DNA of 64,000 nt, from contig NZ_FOWV01000005.1 in the NCBI RefSeq assembly GCF_900115545.1, forward strand, positions 62,001 to 126,000. Direction: 5' to 3'. Below, piece by piece: positions 35,854 through 46,669 of the stretch (the first letter of the stretch is position 1; each line of letters starts with the position of its first letter). Position numbers and translations under genes: made by a program. Under the pieces are notes generated by a model, which saw only the letters and a program-made list of their open reading frames with translations, had not been told where the DNA came from and did no database searches. The stretch is from Ralstonia sp. NFACC01. GTDB lineage: Bacteria > Pseudomonadota > Gammaproteobacteria > Burkholderiales > Burkholderiaceae.

Positions 35854-36746
35854 TTACGCGGGCTTCACACCGTGCAGGCAGACCCAGCCGTCACGTGCAC
35901 GCCACACGGTGAGTGGAATGACCGAGGCATACGCGGCGGCCACTTCTTCGGCTTGGCGCTCAAGCACGCCTGACAGAATCAGCCGGCCGCCCGGGCGCAC
36001 GCGCGCGCACAACATGGCAGCCATCAGCTTGAGCGGGTTCGACAGGATGTTGGCGACGACCAGATCGAACGTGCCTTCCGGTGCATCGTCGGGCAATGCG
36101 AAGGTGGCTTCGACGTGGTTGCGCTCGGCGTTGTAGCGCGAGGCTTCCACCGCGTTCGGATCGATGTCGACACCGACGGTTTCACCGGCGCCGAGCTTCT
36201 TGGCGACGATGGCCAGGATGCCCGAGCCGCAGCCGTAGTCGAGCGTGCGTTCGCCAGGCTGCACGTGCTGCTCCAGCCATTCCATGCATAGGCGCGTGGT
36301 CGGGTGGCTGCCTGTGCCGAACGCGAGGCCCGGGTCCAGTTCCAGCACCACGGCCTCGGGCTCCGGCGCGTCGTGCCAAGACGGCACGACCCAGATGTGC
36401 TCACCAATATGAATGGGCTCGAACTGCGACTGCGTGACGCGAACCCAGTCCTGTTCTTCGACTTCGCGCACGGTGTACGCAGGCAGCGGCGTCAGCTTGA
36501 TCTCGTTGGCCGCGGCTGCCACCAGCAGTGCCGGGTCGGCATCGTCAGCGAGCAGCGCAACCACGCGCGAGCGGTTCCACGCCAGGCGTGTTGGCTCGTG
36601 GCCGGGCTCGCCAAAGAGCGGTTGCTCTTCGGGCGTGTCGGCATCGGCGTCTTCCACCGAGACCGACAGCGCGCCGAGATCAAACAGGGCTTCGGACAAC
36701 GCTTCGGCGTCGTCACGCGCCACTTCAAGCACGCATTCGCGGTACG

Positions 36747-36750
<4 letters not shown>
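35854..36750 (-). CDS. prmA: Ribosomal protein L11 methyltransferase
   Basis: PrmA trimethylates lysines and the N-terminus of ribosomal protein L11 using S-adenosylmethionine. The N-terminal substrate-recognition domain spans about 1-90. The methyltransferase core has [10 protein letters not shown] (171-180) for cofactor binding, preceded by [11 protein letters not shown]. The NxLxxPL motif appears as VANILSNPL. The length of 298 is normal. Its ATG overlaps the accC stop by four bases (36747-36750), a tight coupling to fatty-acid synthesis genes that is common in this group. Confidence 0.96.
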
Positions 36751-38114
<1,364 letters not shown>

Positions 38115-38244
38115 CGTGTTCTCGCTACAAAAAGGAGAGGCGAGGGCGCTGTGGCTGGGCTGCGCTCAGGCAGCCCTTGTGCGCCGGCTCGCGCTCGGAT
38201 GCGGCACGCTGTGCGCCGCACGATGAGGGTCAGATGCCGGAAGA

Positions 38245-38712
38245 TCAGCCGATCACGAACAGCGGTTGGCCGTATTCCACAGCCTGGCCGTTCTCGATCA
38301 GGATTTCCTTGATGACGCCGGCCTTGTCCGCTTCGATCTCGTTGAGCAGCTTCATCGCTTCGATGATGCAGATGGTCTGGCCTTCCTTGACGGTGTCGCC
38401 CACCTTGACGAACTCGGCCGCGCCCGGCGACGGCGAGCGGTAGAACGTGCCGACCATCGGCGACGTCACAATGTGGCCAGCCGGCAGGGCCGGGGCAGCC
38501 GCCTCAGCGCCAACGGCGGCCGGAGCCGCTGCGGCAGGTGCGCCCATAGCCGGTGCAGCTTGCATCGGCATCGGCGCATATTGCATCGGCGCCACCACTT
38601 GAGGCGCCGACTTGACGATGCGGACCTTGCCTTCGCCTTCGGTCACTTCGAGTTCCGAAATGCCCGATTCGGCCACCAGGTCGATCAGCGTTTTCAGCTT
38701 GCGCAAATCCAT
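38245..38712 (-). CDS. accB: Acetyl-CoA carboxylase, biotin carboxyl carrier protein
   Basis: AccB carries the biotin that shuttles CO2 between the two halves of acetyl-CoA carboxylase. The 155-residue protein has an N-terminal helix [13 protein letters not shown], an Ala/Pro/Met-rich linker (38-80) and a C-terminal biotinyl domain with the modified lysine K121 in [11 protein letters not shown]. The start at 38712 gives the classical N-terminus; a longer upstream reading is not family-like. It lies between aroQ and accC, an order widespread in proteobacteria. Confidence 0.97.
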   Translation of the reverse strand: MDLRKLKTLIDLVAESGISELEVTEGEGKVRIVKSAPQVVAPMQYAPMPMQAAPAMGAPAAAAPAAVGAEAAAPALPAGHIVTSPMVGTFYRSPSPGAAEFVKVGDTVKEGQTICIIEAMKLLNEIEADKAGVIKEILIENGQAVEYGQPLFVIG

Positions 38713-38851
38713 GAGCGTTCTCCTGCAGCGTCGGCGGTCTGGGGCAGTGGCGCGCGAATGGCTCTTCAGTCGCGCATCGGTCAAAGGCGCTCCAGGCGCT
38801 GGCGTCGTTGCGTTGGTTAAGTGGTTGAAATAAAAGGAAGAAGACGGCTGA

Positions 38852-39319
38852 TCAGCCGCCGTGTTGGTCGATTGCGAAGTCCAGCGCCGCCAGATAGCCG
38901 CGCCAGCCAAGTCCGCAAATCACGCCCACCGCCTGGTCCGCCAAATACGAATGGTGGCGGAAGGGCTCGCGACGATGCACGTTGGACAGATGCACTTCGA
39001 TATACGGGATCACCACGCCGGCTAGCGCATCGCGCAGGGCCACGCTTGTGTGCGTGTAGGCCGCCGGATTGATGATGATGAATTCGACGCCTTCGCTCTT
39101 GGCAGCATGGATGCGGTCAACCAGCGCACCTTCATGGTTCGACTGGAAGTGCGCCAGCGTCACGCCGCGCGCCGAGGCGCGTTCGACCAAGGCGGCATTG
39201 ATGTCGGACAGGGTAGTTGCACCATAGACTTCGGGCTCGCGCGTCCCCAACAAATTGAGGTTCGGGCCGTGCAGTACGAGCACGTTGCGAAGCGCTTTGG
39301 CGATGGGTTTATCAGCCAC
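38852..39319 (-). CDS. aroQ: Type II 3-dehydroquinate dehydratase
   Basis: AroQ removes water from 3-dehydroquinate to form 3-dehydroshikimate in the shikimate pathway. The 155-residue protein shows [21 protein letters not shown], with the catalytic tyrosine at Y32, then [13 protein letters not shown] and [17 protein letters not shown] with the active-site histidine. The start is an uncertain GTG at 39319 without a clear ribosome site; a GTG twelve codons later would give a shorter N-terminus more like other family members. It is the first gene of the aroQ-accB-accC-prmA run; aroE is encoded about 7 kb away on the other strand. Confidence 0.93.
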   Translation of the reverse strand: MADKPIAKALRNVLVLHGPNLNLLGTREPEVYGATTLSDINAALVERASARGVTLAHFQSNHEGALVDRIHAAKSEGVEFIIINPAAYTHTSVALRDALAGVVIPYIEVHLSNVHRREPFRHHSYLADQAVGVICGLGWRGYLAALDFAIDQHGG

Positions 39320-39501
39320 GGTTTGACCGGTTGAGCGAAGTTGGGCGCAATTTACAGCAACTTAGAATGCTTTGTCTAGTTTTTGCTGAAAAACTCTCAA
39401 CAAATCGGTGTTTTCACCGATCTTGAGCGTGCCCTCGACGCTTTTCCCGGAGAAGAAGGGGAGTTGCGTGCACATGAACGTCATATGACGTTTTTACATA
39501 T

Positions 39502-40026
39502 TCACGTGCGGTGCAGGGCCTCACGTAGTTCGTCGGCATGCACGCGGCCCATCTTTCGGAACGTGATTTCGCCTTGTGCGTTGAGAATCACAGTAAACGG
39601 AAGGCCACCGACTTCGTTGCCGAACTGACGGCCCAGCTCTGTCCCGCCAAAGCCTGCCACGGCGATGGGATATGTGACGTGCACCTTGCTTAAGAACGTC
39701 TGGATATTGGATGCCGAGTCAATGCCGATACCGATAAACTTTGCCTTGGCCTTCTGCTCCTGCGCCAGCGCGGACAGCTCTGGCATTTCTTCCACGCAAG
39801 GACCGCACCATGGTGCCCAGAAATTGATCACCACCGGCTGGCCACGAAAAGCTGCCAGATCCAGGGGAGCGCCATTGGCGTCTGGGAGCTTGCTGCCGTA
39901 GAACGCAGCGACGGCATTGTCAGCCGGCGTTTTGGGCTCGGTGGCGCGATGTCCAAAATAGATGCCCGCCGCCGCGGCAATCAGGCCGGCGATCAATAGG
40001 GCAATCAGAGTGGTACGGCGGGACAT
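39502..40026 (-). CDS. Membrane-anchored TlpA/ResA-like thioredoxin
   Basis: The 174-residue protein has one N-terminal membrane anchor (residues 7-24) and a periplasmic thioredoxin domain with the redox motif WAPWCGPCVEEMPEL (C74, C77). The cis-proline region reads GGLPFTVILN. TlpA/ResA relatives reduce disulfides in apo-cytochrome c or copper-site proteins; the exact partner here is unknown. The start at 40026 gives a proper signal anchor. It is followed 181 bases later by aroQ, a gap that may hold the aroQ-acc promoter. Confidence 0.9.
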   Translation of the reverse strand: MSRRTTLIALLIAGLIAAAAGIYFGHRATEPKTPADNAVAAFYGSKLPDANGAPLDLAAFRGQPVVINFWAPWCGPCVEEMPELSALAQEQKAKAKFIGIGIDSASNIQTFLSKVHVTYPIAVAGFGGTELGRQFGNEVGGLPFTVILNAQGEITFRKMGRVHADELREALHRT

Positions 40027-40090
40027 GGTTTTGCGAAGGTCTCTATATATACAGAGGCGGAGCGTGCGGGATTGTACTCCTGTCGGCTGA

Positions 40091-40765
40091 TTACCCCTGC
40101 GACAGTAGGGCTCGCACGGCCGCCGCGTCGCCGCGTTGGGCCTTGCCGGTGGCGTCTGCGCGCCGCGCACCGCGCACATCGTTCATGTCATATAGGGCGA
40201 TATGGACGCCCACGGGTGTGCCTGTTTCGGCCCGTAGCTCGCGCGCAAGCTCACGAGATTCAGCCCCCGCGGGCCATTGGCCGCGCCACAGGAAGCTAAG
40301 CGTTTCCACTTCATCTCGACCGGCGAAGTGAGCGCTCTCTGTTGTGTCGAAATCCACGTCGGCGTTGAGCAGGAAGATCGCCACGTCCTTCGGGCTGTCG
40401 CAGAAGACCTGCAGGTGGATGTCGGAGTGCTCGCTGGCCGTGCCGTTGAAGACCGCGCCCGCCAAGTACGGGTGATGGACCGCCAGCCCCTCCATGAGCA
40501 GCAGCGCGATGCGACGCAGCAACGCCAGCACGCGCGGCTGGGACTCGGCCTGGAACAGCGCTTGGTATTCGCGGACTTCCGTTTCGACCTGTTCGTTGTC
40601 CGGCAGCCATTCGCCGGGGGCGCGGGATTCCGTGCCAAGCACCTGGCGCGCGGCCTTGCGCTTGGCAGTGGCGTAGTCAGCGCCGTCTTCCGCGATCATG
40701 CGGGCGGCGGTGACGGCAATTTCCTCCCGCACGCGGGCGGGGTCGAGGGTGGGGCGTTTAGACAT
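40091..40765 (-). CDS. Conserved-looking protein of unknown function, possible nucleotidyltransferase-like fold
   Basis: The 224-residue protein is not assigned to a named family. The N-terminal helical part (RVREEIAVTAARMIAEDG, residues 10-27) and the centre AVFNGTASEHSDIHLQVFCDSPKD are well formed. The latter weakly resembles a nucleotidyltransferase G-T-x-S-D-I strand, but the usual paired aspartates are not clearly present. No signal or membrane segment is seen. It is divergent from mpl with about 70 bases between starts and 64 bases upstream of the TlpA-like gene on the same strand. Confidence 0.75.
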   Translation of the reverse strand: MSKRPTLDPARVREEIAVTAARMIAEDGADYATAKRKAARQVLGTESRAPGEWLPDNEQVETEVREYQALFQAESQPRVLALLRRIALLLMEGLAVHHPYLAGAVFNGTASEHSDIHLQVFCDSPKDVAIFLLNADVDFDTTESAHFAGRDEVETLSFLWRGQWPAGAESRELARELRAETGTPVGVHIALYDMNDVRGARRADATGKAQRGDAAAVRALLSQG

Positions 40766-40834
40766 GGCTCTATTTTACTGAAGCGCAGGGGCCGGTCTGA
40801 AGCCGCAGGTACAATGCGGCGCAACGAAGTTGAG

Positions 40835-42229
40835 ATGGCTCCCATGCATATCCACATCCTTGGAATCTGCGGCACCTTCATGGGCGGCATTGCCCTGATT
40901 GCCCGCCAGGCCGGTCACCGCGTCACTGGCTGCGACGCCAACGTCTACCCGCCGATGAGCACCCAGCTCGAGGCGCAAGGTATCGAGCTGATTGAGGGCT
41001 TTGACCCCGAACAGCTCTCCATTGGTGCCGATCTGTACGTGATCGGCAACGTGATCTCCCGCGGCAATCCGCTGATGGAAGCCATCCTGGATCGCAATCT
41101 GCCTTACATTTCTGGCCCGCAATGGCTGGGTGACAACGTACTGCGTCAGAAATGGGTGCTTGCCGTGGCAGGCACGCATGGCAAGACGACCACCACGTCG
41201 ATGCTTGCGTGGATTCTGCAGGATGCAGGCTACAACCCGGGGTTCCTGGTGGGCGGTGTGCCGCGCAACTTCGGGCTGTCGGCGCGGCTGACGGAATCCG
41301 ACTTCTTCGTGATCGAGGCCGACGAGTACGACACGGCCTTCTTCGACAAGCGCAGCAAGTTCGTCCATTACCGCCCCCGTACGGCCATATTGAATAATCT
41401 GGAATTCGATCACGCCGACATCTTTCCTGATCTTGCCGCAATCGAAACCCAATTTCACCACTTGGTGCGCACGGTTCCCGGTCAGGGTCGCCTCCTCGTC
41501 AACGGCCGCGAAGATAGTCTGAAGCGTGTACTTGAGCGCGGATGCTGGTCGGAAGTCGAGCAATTTGGCGCAGAAGACGGCCTCGGCTGGGAAATCGCGA
41601 ACCTGAGTGAGGACGACAGCTTCGAGGTGGTTTTCACCAGCCAACCGCAGGGCCGGGTCCGGTGGGACCTTCAGGGCGACCACAATCGCATGAACGCGCT
41701 GGCGGCCATTGCAGCCGCGCGCCACGTGGGCGTGCCGCCGGCTCAAGCCATTGAAAGCCTGGCCCGTTTCGAAAATGTGAAACGACGCATGGAAGTGCGC
41801 GGCACCGTCAATGACGTAACCGTCTACGACGACTTTGCCCATCATCCGACTGCCATTCGTACGACGATCGAGGGTCTGCGCCGTCGCGTGGGGAAGGGCC
41901 GCATCCTTGCGGTGTTAGAGCCACGTTCAAACACCATGAAGTTGGGTGTGATGAAACAGGCGCTTCCGGACAGCTTGTCTGGAGCAGACCAAGTCTTCGC
42001 TTACGGAGTTGCCGATGGTCGCGACGCAATCGGCTGGGATCTGGCTGGCGCGCTGGCACCGCTGGGGCAGCGCGCGAAGGCATTCTCTGATCTGACCGCC
42101 CTGGTCGCAGACGTCACGGCCGCCGCTCGCCCCGGGGACCATGTCCTGGTTATGAGCAACGGCGGATTTGGCGGCGTCCATCAGAAGCTGCTGAACGCCT
42201 TGGCTGAACGCGTCGGCGCCTCCAGCTGA
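40835..42229 (+). CDS. mpl: UDP-N-acetylmuramate:L-alanyl-gamma-D-glutamyl-meso-diaminopimelate ligase
   Basis: Mpl attaches the recycled murein tripeptide to UDP-MurNAc, closing the cell-wall recycling loop that AmpD begins. The protein of about 464 residues opens with HIHILGICGTFMGGIALIAR. It has the ATP loop VAGTHGKTTTTSML and later YDDFAHHPTAI typical of Mur ligases. The start at 40835 has a gaag ribosome site at good spacing; ATG 40844 (MHIHI) is also possible. The yqiA gene starts seven bases after its stop. Confidence 0.95.
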   Translation: MAPMHIHILGICGTFMGGIALIARQAGHRVTGCDANVYPPMSTQLEAQGIELIEGFDPEQLSIGADLYVIGNVISRGNPLMEAILDRNLPYISGPQWLGDNVLRQKWVLAVAGTHGKTTTTSMLAWILQDAGYNPGFLVGGVPRNFGLSARLTESDFFVIEADEYDTAFFDKRSKFVHYRPRTAILNNLEFDHADIFPDLAAIETQFHHLVRTVPGQGRLLVNGREDSLKRVLERGCWSEVEQFGAEDGLGWEIANLSEDDSFEVVFTSQPQGRVRWDLQGDHNRMNALAAIAAARHVGVPPAQAIESLARFENVKRRMEVRGTVNDVTVYDDFAHHPTAIRTTIEGLRRRVGKGRILAVLEPRSNTMKLGVMKQALPDSLSGADQVFAYGVADGRDAIGWDLAGALAPLGQRAKAFSDLTALVADVTAAARPGDHVLVMSNGGFGGVHQKLLNALAERVGASS

Positions 42230-42236
42230 TCTGTAT

Positions 42237-42860
42237 ATGTCGGCATCCATCGTCTATCTGCACGGATTCCGTTCCTCGCCGCGCTCGTTCAAAGCGCAGT
42301 TGTTAGGCCGGCGGATGGCCTCTGTGGGGCTGGCAGACAAGTACGTTTGCCCGACGCTGCCCGTGTCACCACGCGAGGCGATGGTCGAAACAGAGGCGCT
42401 CCTCGCTGAGTTGGGTATGCGTGACGGCATCAAACCTGTGCTCATCGGCTCTTCTCTGGGAGGCTTTTACGCTACTTGGCTGGCTGAGCGGCACGGGCTC
42501 CGCGCGGCTATGCTCAATCCTGCTACGCGCCCAGAGCGCGATCTCGCCAAATACGTTGGCGAGCAGCCCTTGTGGCATGGTGGCGGCACGATTCGCGTCG
42601 AGCCGTATCACCTTGATGAGCTGCGCGCGCTCGTCGTGCCCGCCATCACGCAACCCGAGCGCTACTACCTGCTCGCAGCCACCGGCGACGAGGTGCTCGA
42701 TTACCGCGAAATGCTCAGCCACTTTCCAGGCGCCGTCACGCGCGTCCTTGACGGGAGTGACCACGGCATCAGCGATTTCGCTCAATGCATGGACGAAGTG
42801 CTGGTCTTTTGTGGCGTTCCTGCCGAGCTATTAGCCGCGCATCCGTTTAGCGCCGCATGA
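42237..42860 (+). CDS. yqiA: YqiA-type alpha/beta-hydrolase esterase
   Basis: The 207-residue protein has an alpha/beta-hydrolase fold of the YqiA/UPF0227 group. It starts SIVYLHGFRSSPRS, which supplies the oxyanion side. The nucleophile elbow is GSSLGG with S73, and a late GSDHGISDF gives the catalytic histidine. YqiA hydrolyses short acyl esters in vitro, but the natural substrate is unknown. It is tightly placed between mpl (seven-base gap) and ubiC (ATGA overlap), so the three are probably cotranscribed. Confidence 0.9.
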   Translation: MSASIVYLHGFRSSPRSFKAQLLGRRMASVGLADKYVCPTLPVSPREAMVETEALLAELGMRDGIKPVLIGSSLGGFYATWLAERHGLRAAMLNPATRPERDLAKYVGEQPLWHGGGTIRVEPYHLDELRALVVPAITQPERYYLLAATGDEVLDYREMLSHFPGAVTRVLDGSDHGISDFAQCMDEVLVFCGVPAELLAAHPFSAA

Positions 42861-43435
42861 CCGATTTCCCGTCTTACCCGCGCAGCCTCTGGCGCAGCGC
42901 GTTGCCTCCGGCTGTCGTCTACGACCGGCATTGGGCGCGCTGGGCCGTGGGTGTCGATTCGCTGACCGCCCGGCTTCGTGCGGCATCGTCGCGCTTCGGC
43001 GTTCAATTACTGGGCCAGCGCCGTGCGATGCCCTTGCGCGACGAGTGGCGTTCCCTCGGCATGGCAGGCCCTGCCGACACATTGGTCCGCGAGGTTTTGC
43101 TGATCTGCGACGACATCCCGGTGGTCTATGCCCACACCATCGTCCATCCGCGCAGCGTGGCGCTTGACTGGCCGTTCCTGAAGGCACTGGGGACGCAGCC
43201 GCTGGGGCACTCGCTGTTTGCCGATCCCCGTGTCGAGCGCGGGGATTTCGAATTCGCCTTGCTGGACGCGCGTCACCCGCTGGTGCGCCGGGCGCAGGGG
43301 GCGCTCGGCGACGCGCCTGTTGCCGGGACCGCCCGGTTGCCGGCCCGCCGATCGGTGTTCCGGCGTGGCGCGAGTGCGATGCTGGTGACGGAGGTTTTCC
43401 TACCCGCGCTGGCCAACTTCCACCCGCCGCGGTAG
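42857..43435 (+). CDS. ubiC: Chorismate pyruvate-lyase
   Basis: UbiC converts chorismate to 4-hydroxybenzoate and pyruvate, the first committed step of ubiquinone synthesis. The 192-residue protein has the family pattern MPLRDEWRSLG, VREVLLICDDIPVVYAHTI, PLGHSLFAD and a C-terminal VTEVFLPAL carrying the conserved glutamate. Its start overlaps the yqiA stop by four bases. Length and motifs are normal. Confidence 0.92.
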   Translation: MTDFPSYPRSLWRSALPPAVVYDRHWARWAVGVDSLTARLRAASSRFGVQLLGQRRAMPLRDEWRSLGMAGPADTLVREVLLICDDIPVVYAHTIVHPRSVALDWPFLKALGTQPLGHSLFADPRVERGDFEFALLDARHPLVRRAQGALGDAPVAGTARLPARRSVFRRGASAMLVTEVFLPALANFHPPR

Positions 43436-43588
43436 GCGTATTTCGGGGGCCGTGCGTTCAGCCAGTGCGGTATCATCGCCCCCAACTTTTTATCGCCGCG
43501 TATTACGTTGTAACGTCAGGGTGCGCGGCCATTCCACCTCATTCAAAGCGGTGCCCGGTTGTGCGAGTGCCGCAATCCATACAAATCC

Positions 43589-45691
43589 ATGCAGTTGCTG
43601 TTTGAAGAAGGCGGCGAGATCCGCGCGGGCACCGTCTTGTCCCAACAGGGCGAGGCCTACCAGGTCGAGTTGCCGAGCGCCAAGCGCACCAAGGTCAAGT
43701 CGCGCGACGTGTTGCTGCAATTCGCGCAGCCGTCCGCCGGCGAGTTGTCGCAGGCCGCTCAGGCGCTGTCGGCAGAGATCGACCTGGATTTCCTCTGGGA
43801 ATGCGCTTCGGCCGAAGAATTCGGCTTTACCGATCTGGCCGGTGAATATTTCGGCGCTGGCGCCAATGCCACGCAGCAAGCCGCGCTGGCGATCGCGCTG
43901 CATGGCTCGCCGATCTACTTCCGCCGCAAGGGCCGCGGCCGCTATCAGCGCGCACCAGAAGATCAACTGAAAGCCGCGCTCGCGGGCCTGGAGCGCAAGA
44001 AGCAGCAAGCTGCGCTGCAGGCTGAATATGAAGCCGAGCTGAAGGCGATGCGCTTGCCCGAGGCCTTCCGCGGCAAGACGCTGCAACTGCTGTTCAAGCC
44101 GGACAAGAACAGTCTCGAATACAAGGCGCTCGACGCGGCGTGCACGGCGCTGGGCCTGTCGCCGATGCGCCTGATGGTGGCGGTGGGCGGCATCGCCAAC
44201 GCCCGCGCGCTGCACGAGGCGCGCTTTCTGTCGGAGTGCTTCCCGAAGGGCACAGGCTTCCCCGATGTGACCGTGCCGGAACCGGCGATGGAACTGCCGG
44301 CCGCCGATGTGCGCGCCTTCTCGATCGACGACGTGACCACCACGGAAATCGACGACGCCATCTCGGTCACGCCTCTTGACGACGCCACCGTGCGCATCGG
44401 CATCCATATTGCCGCGCCGGGCTTCGGCATCCAGCGCGGCGAACCGCTAGACGTGATTGCACGCCAGCGTTTGTCGACCGTGTATTTCCCCGGCGACAAG
44501 ATCACGATGCTGCCGGAGTCTGTGGTGGATCGTTACACGCTGCAGGAAGGGCGCGCGTGCCCGGCGCTGTCGCTGTATGCGACGGTCGACCGCGCCACGT
44601 GGACGGTCACCGCCAGCGAAACGCGCTGCGAATCCGTGACCGTGGCTGCCAACCTGCGTCACAACCTGCTCGACGACGTGATTACCGCCGACGCGCTGGC
44701 CGATGGCTCGGGCGACTACCCGTTCAAGGCCGAACTGGCCGTGCTGTGGCCGTTCGTCTGCGCGTTGTATGACGGTCGCCAGCAGGCCCGCATTGCCAGC
44801 GGTCTGAAGCCGGAGGGCGCGCAGAAGGGCGATTATTCGTTCTACATCGATGCGATTCCGGAAGCGGAAGGCGGCGCCGAGCGTGTGCGGATCGAACAGC
44901 GCAAACGCGGCTCACCGCTGGACAAGATCGTGGCCGAGCTGATGATCCTGGCCAACAGCACGTGGGGCCGCATGCTGGCCGACGCCGGGGTGCCCGGCAT
45001 CTATCGCACGCAGAAGGCGTGGGGCATGCATCGCACGCGCATGCAGACGTATCCGGCGCCGCATGAAGGTCTGGGCGTGGCGCAGTACGCGTGGAGCACC
45101 TCGCCGCTGCGCCGCTACGTCGATCTGGTCAACCAATGGCAGATCGCAGCGGTGGCGCAGCACGGCGTGACGGCCAAGCTGATCGCGCCCTTCAAGCCGA
45201 AAGACGCCGACCTGCTGGCTGCCGTGGCCGACTTCGAAGCCACTTACGCTGCCTATGCCGACCATCAGTCGACCATGGAGCGCTACTGGTGCCTGCGCTG
45301 GCTCAAGCAGGAAAACCGCACGCGAATGCAGGCCGTGGTGCTCAAGGAAGGCGCCGTGCGCTTCGCCGACATTCCGCTGGTAACGAAGGTGCCCGAACTG
45401 GCGCAAACGCCACGCGGCACCCATGTCGTGCTCGATATTCTGGACACCGACGAGATCAGCTTGGAAGTGTCGTGCCGCGTGGTCGAAATCCTCACACCCG
45501 CAGCGGACGCACAAGCTGAAGCTGAAGCCGAAGCCATCGAAGAAGAACTGGCCGAGGCGGAGACTGAAGCCGATGTGCCGGCTGAACCACAACCGGCCGC
45601 TGATGGGGAAGAGGCACGTGCGGAAGCCGAGGCAGCTGTGGCGCAGCCGCCGCACGACGGCGAGAGCGGTGGAACGCCTGGCGCTGCCTAA
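43589..45691 (+). CDS. RNase II-family 3'-5' exoribonuclease
   Basis: This RNB-domain enzyme degrades RNA processively from the 3' end. The 700-residue protein has an N-terminal helical/OB part (1-230) and the RNB core. The core has the aspartate cluster DDVTTTEIDDAISV and later QYAWSTSPLRRYVDLVNQ. The last 65 residues or so form a very acidic Glu/Ala-rich tail (AEAEAEAIEEELAEAETEA), an add-on not needed for catalysis. The start at ATG 43589 (MQLLFEEGGE) is used; a TTG ten codons earlier is possible. It could be called RNase II or an RNase R-like enzyme; no S1 domain is obvious at the C-terminus. Confidence 0.9.
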   Translation: MQLLFEEGGEIRAGTVLSQQGEAYQVELPSAKRTKVKSRDVLLQFAQPSAGELSQAAQALSAEIDLDFLWECASAEEFGFTDLAGEYFGAGANATQQAALAIALHGSPIYFRRKGRGRYQRAPEDQLKAALAGLERKKQQAALQAEYEAELKAMRLPEAFRGKTLQLLFKPDKNSLEYKALDAACTALGLSPMRLMVAVGGIANARALHEARFLSECFPKGTGFPDVTVPEPAMELPAADVRAFSIDDVTTTEIDDAISVTPLDDATVRIGIHIAAPGFGIQRGEPLDVIARQRLSTVYFPGDKITMLPESVVDRYTLQEGRACPALSLYATVDRATWTVTASETRCESVTVAANLRHNLLDDVITADALADGSGDYPFKAELAVLWPFVCALYDGRQQARIASGLKPEGAQKGDYSFYIDAIPEAEGGAERVRIEQRKRGSPLDKIVAELMILANSTWGRMLADAGVPGIYRTQKAWGMHRTRMQTYPAPHEGLGVAQYAWSTSPLRRYVDLVNQWQIAAVAQHGVTAKLIAPFKPKDADLLAAVADFEATYAAYADHQSTMERYWCLRWLKQENRTRMQAVVLKEGAVRFADIPLVTKVPELAQTPRGTHVVLDILDTDEISLEVSCRVVEILTPAADAQAEAEAEAIEEELAEAETEADVPAEPQPAADGEEARAEAEAAVAQPPHDGESGGTPGAA

Positions 45692-45743
45692 CTACAATCG
45701 CTGTCTGACCTTCATTCTTCGCGCATCGACCAGGAATCGCCCC

Positions 45744-46658
45744 ATGGCCGCCCTTGCAAACCGTCCGGACTGGTCCGGCAGCAGCACGCTCACCAAGGCA
45801 CTGGTGGTGTCGCTGGCCGTGCATGTTCTGCTGCTGTTCGTGCGTGTGGTGGCCCCCGAGGCGTTCGATATCAAGCGCGAAGATCCGGGCCTGGATGTGG
45901 TCCTGGTGAACGCCAAATCGTCGACGGCACCGTCCAAGGCGACGGCCGTGGCCCAGGTCAACCTGAACGGCGGTGGCGAATACGATCAACAACGCGCCAC
46001 CACGCCGCTGCCCGCGGACACCAACGAGCAGACCGGCGACGCCATCAAGCTCACGCAGCGCCGCGTTGAATATCTTGAGCAAGAGCAGCGCCGCCTGCTC
46101 ACGCAATCGACCGAGCGTGCACCGCTGGTCAATGATCGTCAGGTCAAGCCTGGCGAGCGTCCGCAGCCGTCGCCCACCAACGGCACCGACGACCGCACTA
46201 CGCAAGACGAAATCGCGCGCCTGCAGGCGGAGATCGACCGCAACCTCGAGAACTACGCCAAGCGCCCGCGCCGCAATGTGCTGACAGCCGCCAGCGCGCG
46301 CCAAGTGGATTACGCCCGCTACTACGATGCTGTTCGCCGCAAGATCGAAGCGCGCGGCACCGCCAATTTTCCTAGCCAGAACGGCCGCCCGCTGTACGGC
46401 GAGCTGATCGTCGTGATCAGCATCAACCGCGAAGGCCAGCTCGGCTACAACCAGGACGGCTACAAGATCGAGGGCATCGAGATCGCCAAAAGCTCGGGCA
46501 ACCCCGCGCTGGATCGTCAGGCCGTCGCCATCGTGCGTTCGTCTTCACCGTTCGGCGGCTTTCCGGCCGAGATGCGCAAGCGCGTCGACATCCAGGATGT
46601 CGTTGCTACGTTCAAGTTCACCCGAGCAGGCCTGGAAACCCACCTGCAGACCCGCTGA
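45744..46658 (+). CDS. TonB-like energy-transducer protein
   Basis: The 304-residue protein has a short cytosolic N-terminus, one membrane helix (about residues 18-35) and a periplasmic part. That part contains a Gln/Glu/Arg-rich helical segment (100-170) and a C-terminal TonB-type domain (about 195-300). The latter includes YGELIVVISINREGQ and ASNPALDR-like sequence (SSGNPALDRQAVAIV). The proline-rich rod of classical TonB is replaced by the charged helical part. No exbB/exbD is beside it. It is encoded 52 bases after the RNase gene and 11 before aroE. It may span the periplasm without being the main iron-uptake TonB. Confidence 0.85.
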   Translation: MAALANRPDWSGSSTLTKALVVSLAVHVLLLFVRVVAPEAFDIKREDPGLDVVLVNAKSSTAPSKATAVAQVNLNGGGEYDQQRATTPLPADTNEQTGDAIKLTQRRVEYLEQEQRRLLTQSTERAPLVNDRQVKPGERPQPSPTNGTDDRTTQDEIARLQAEIDRNLENYAKRPRRNVLTAASARQVDYARYYDAVRRKIEARGTANFPSQNGRPLYGELIVVISINREGQLGYNQDGYKIEGIEIAKSSGNPALDRQAVAIVRSSSPFGGFPAEMRKRVDIQDVVATFKFTRAGLETHLQTR

Positions 46659-46669
46659 TTTCGTCGTCC

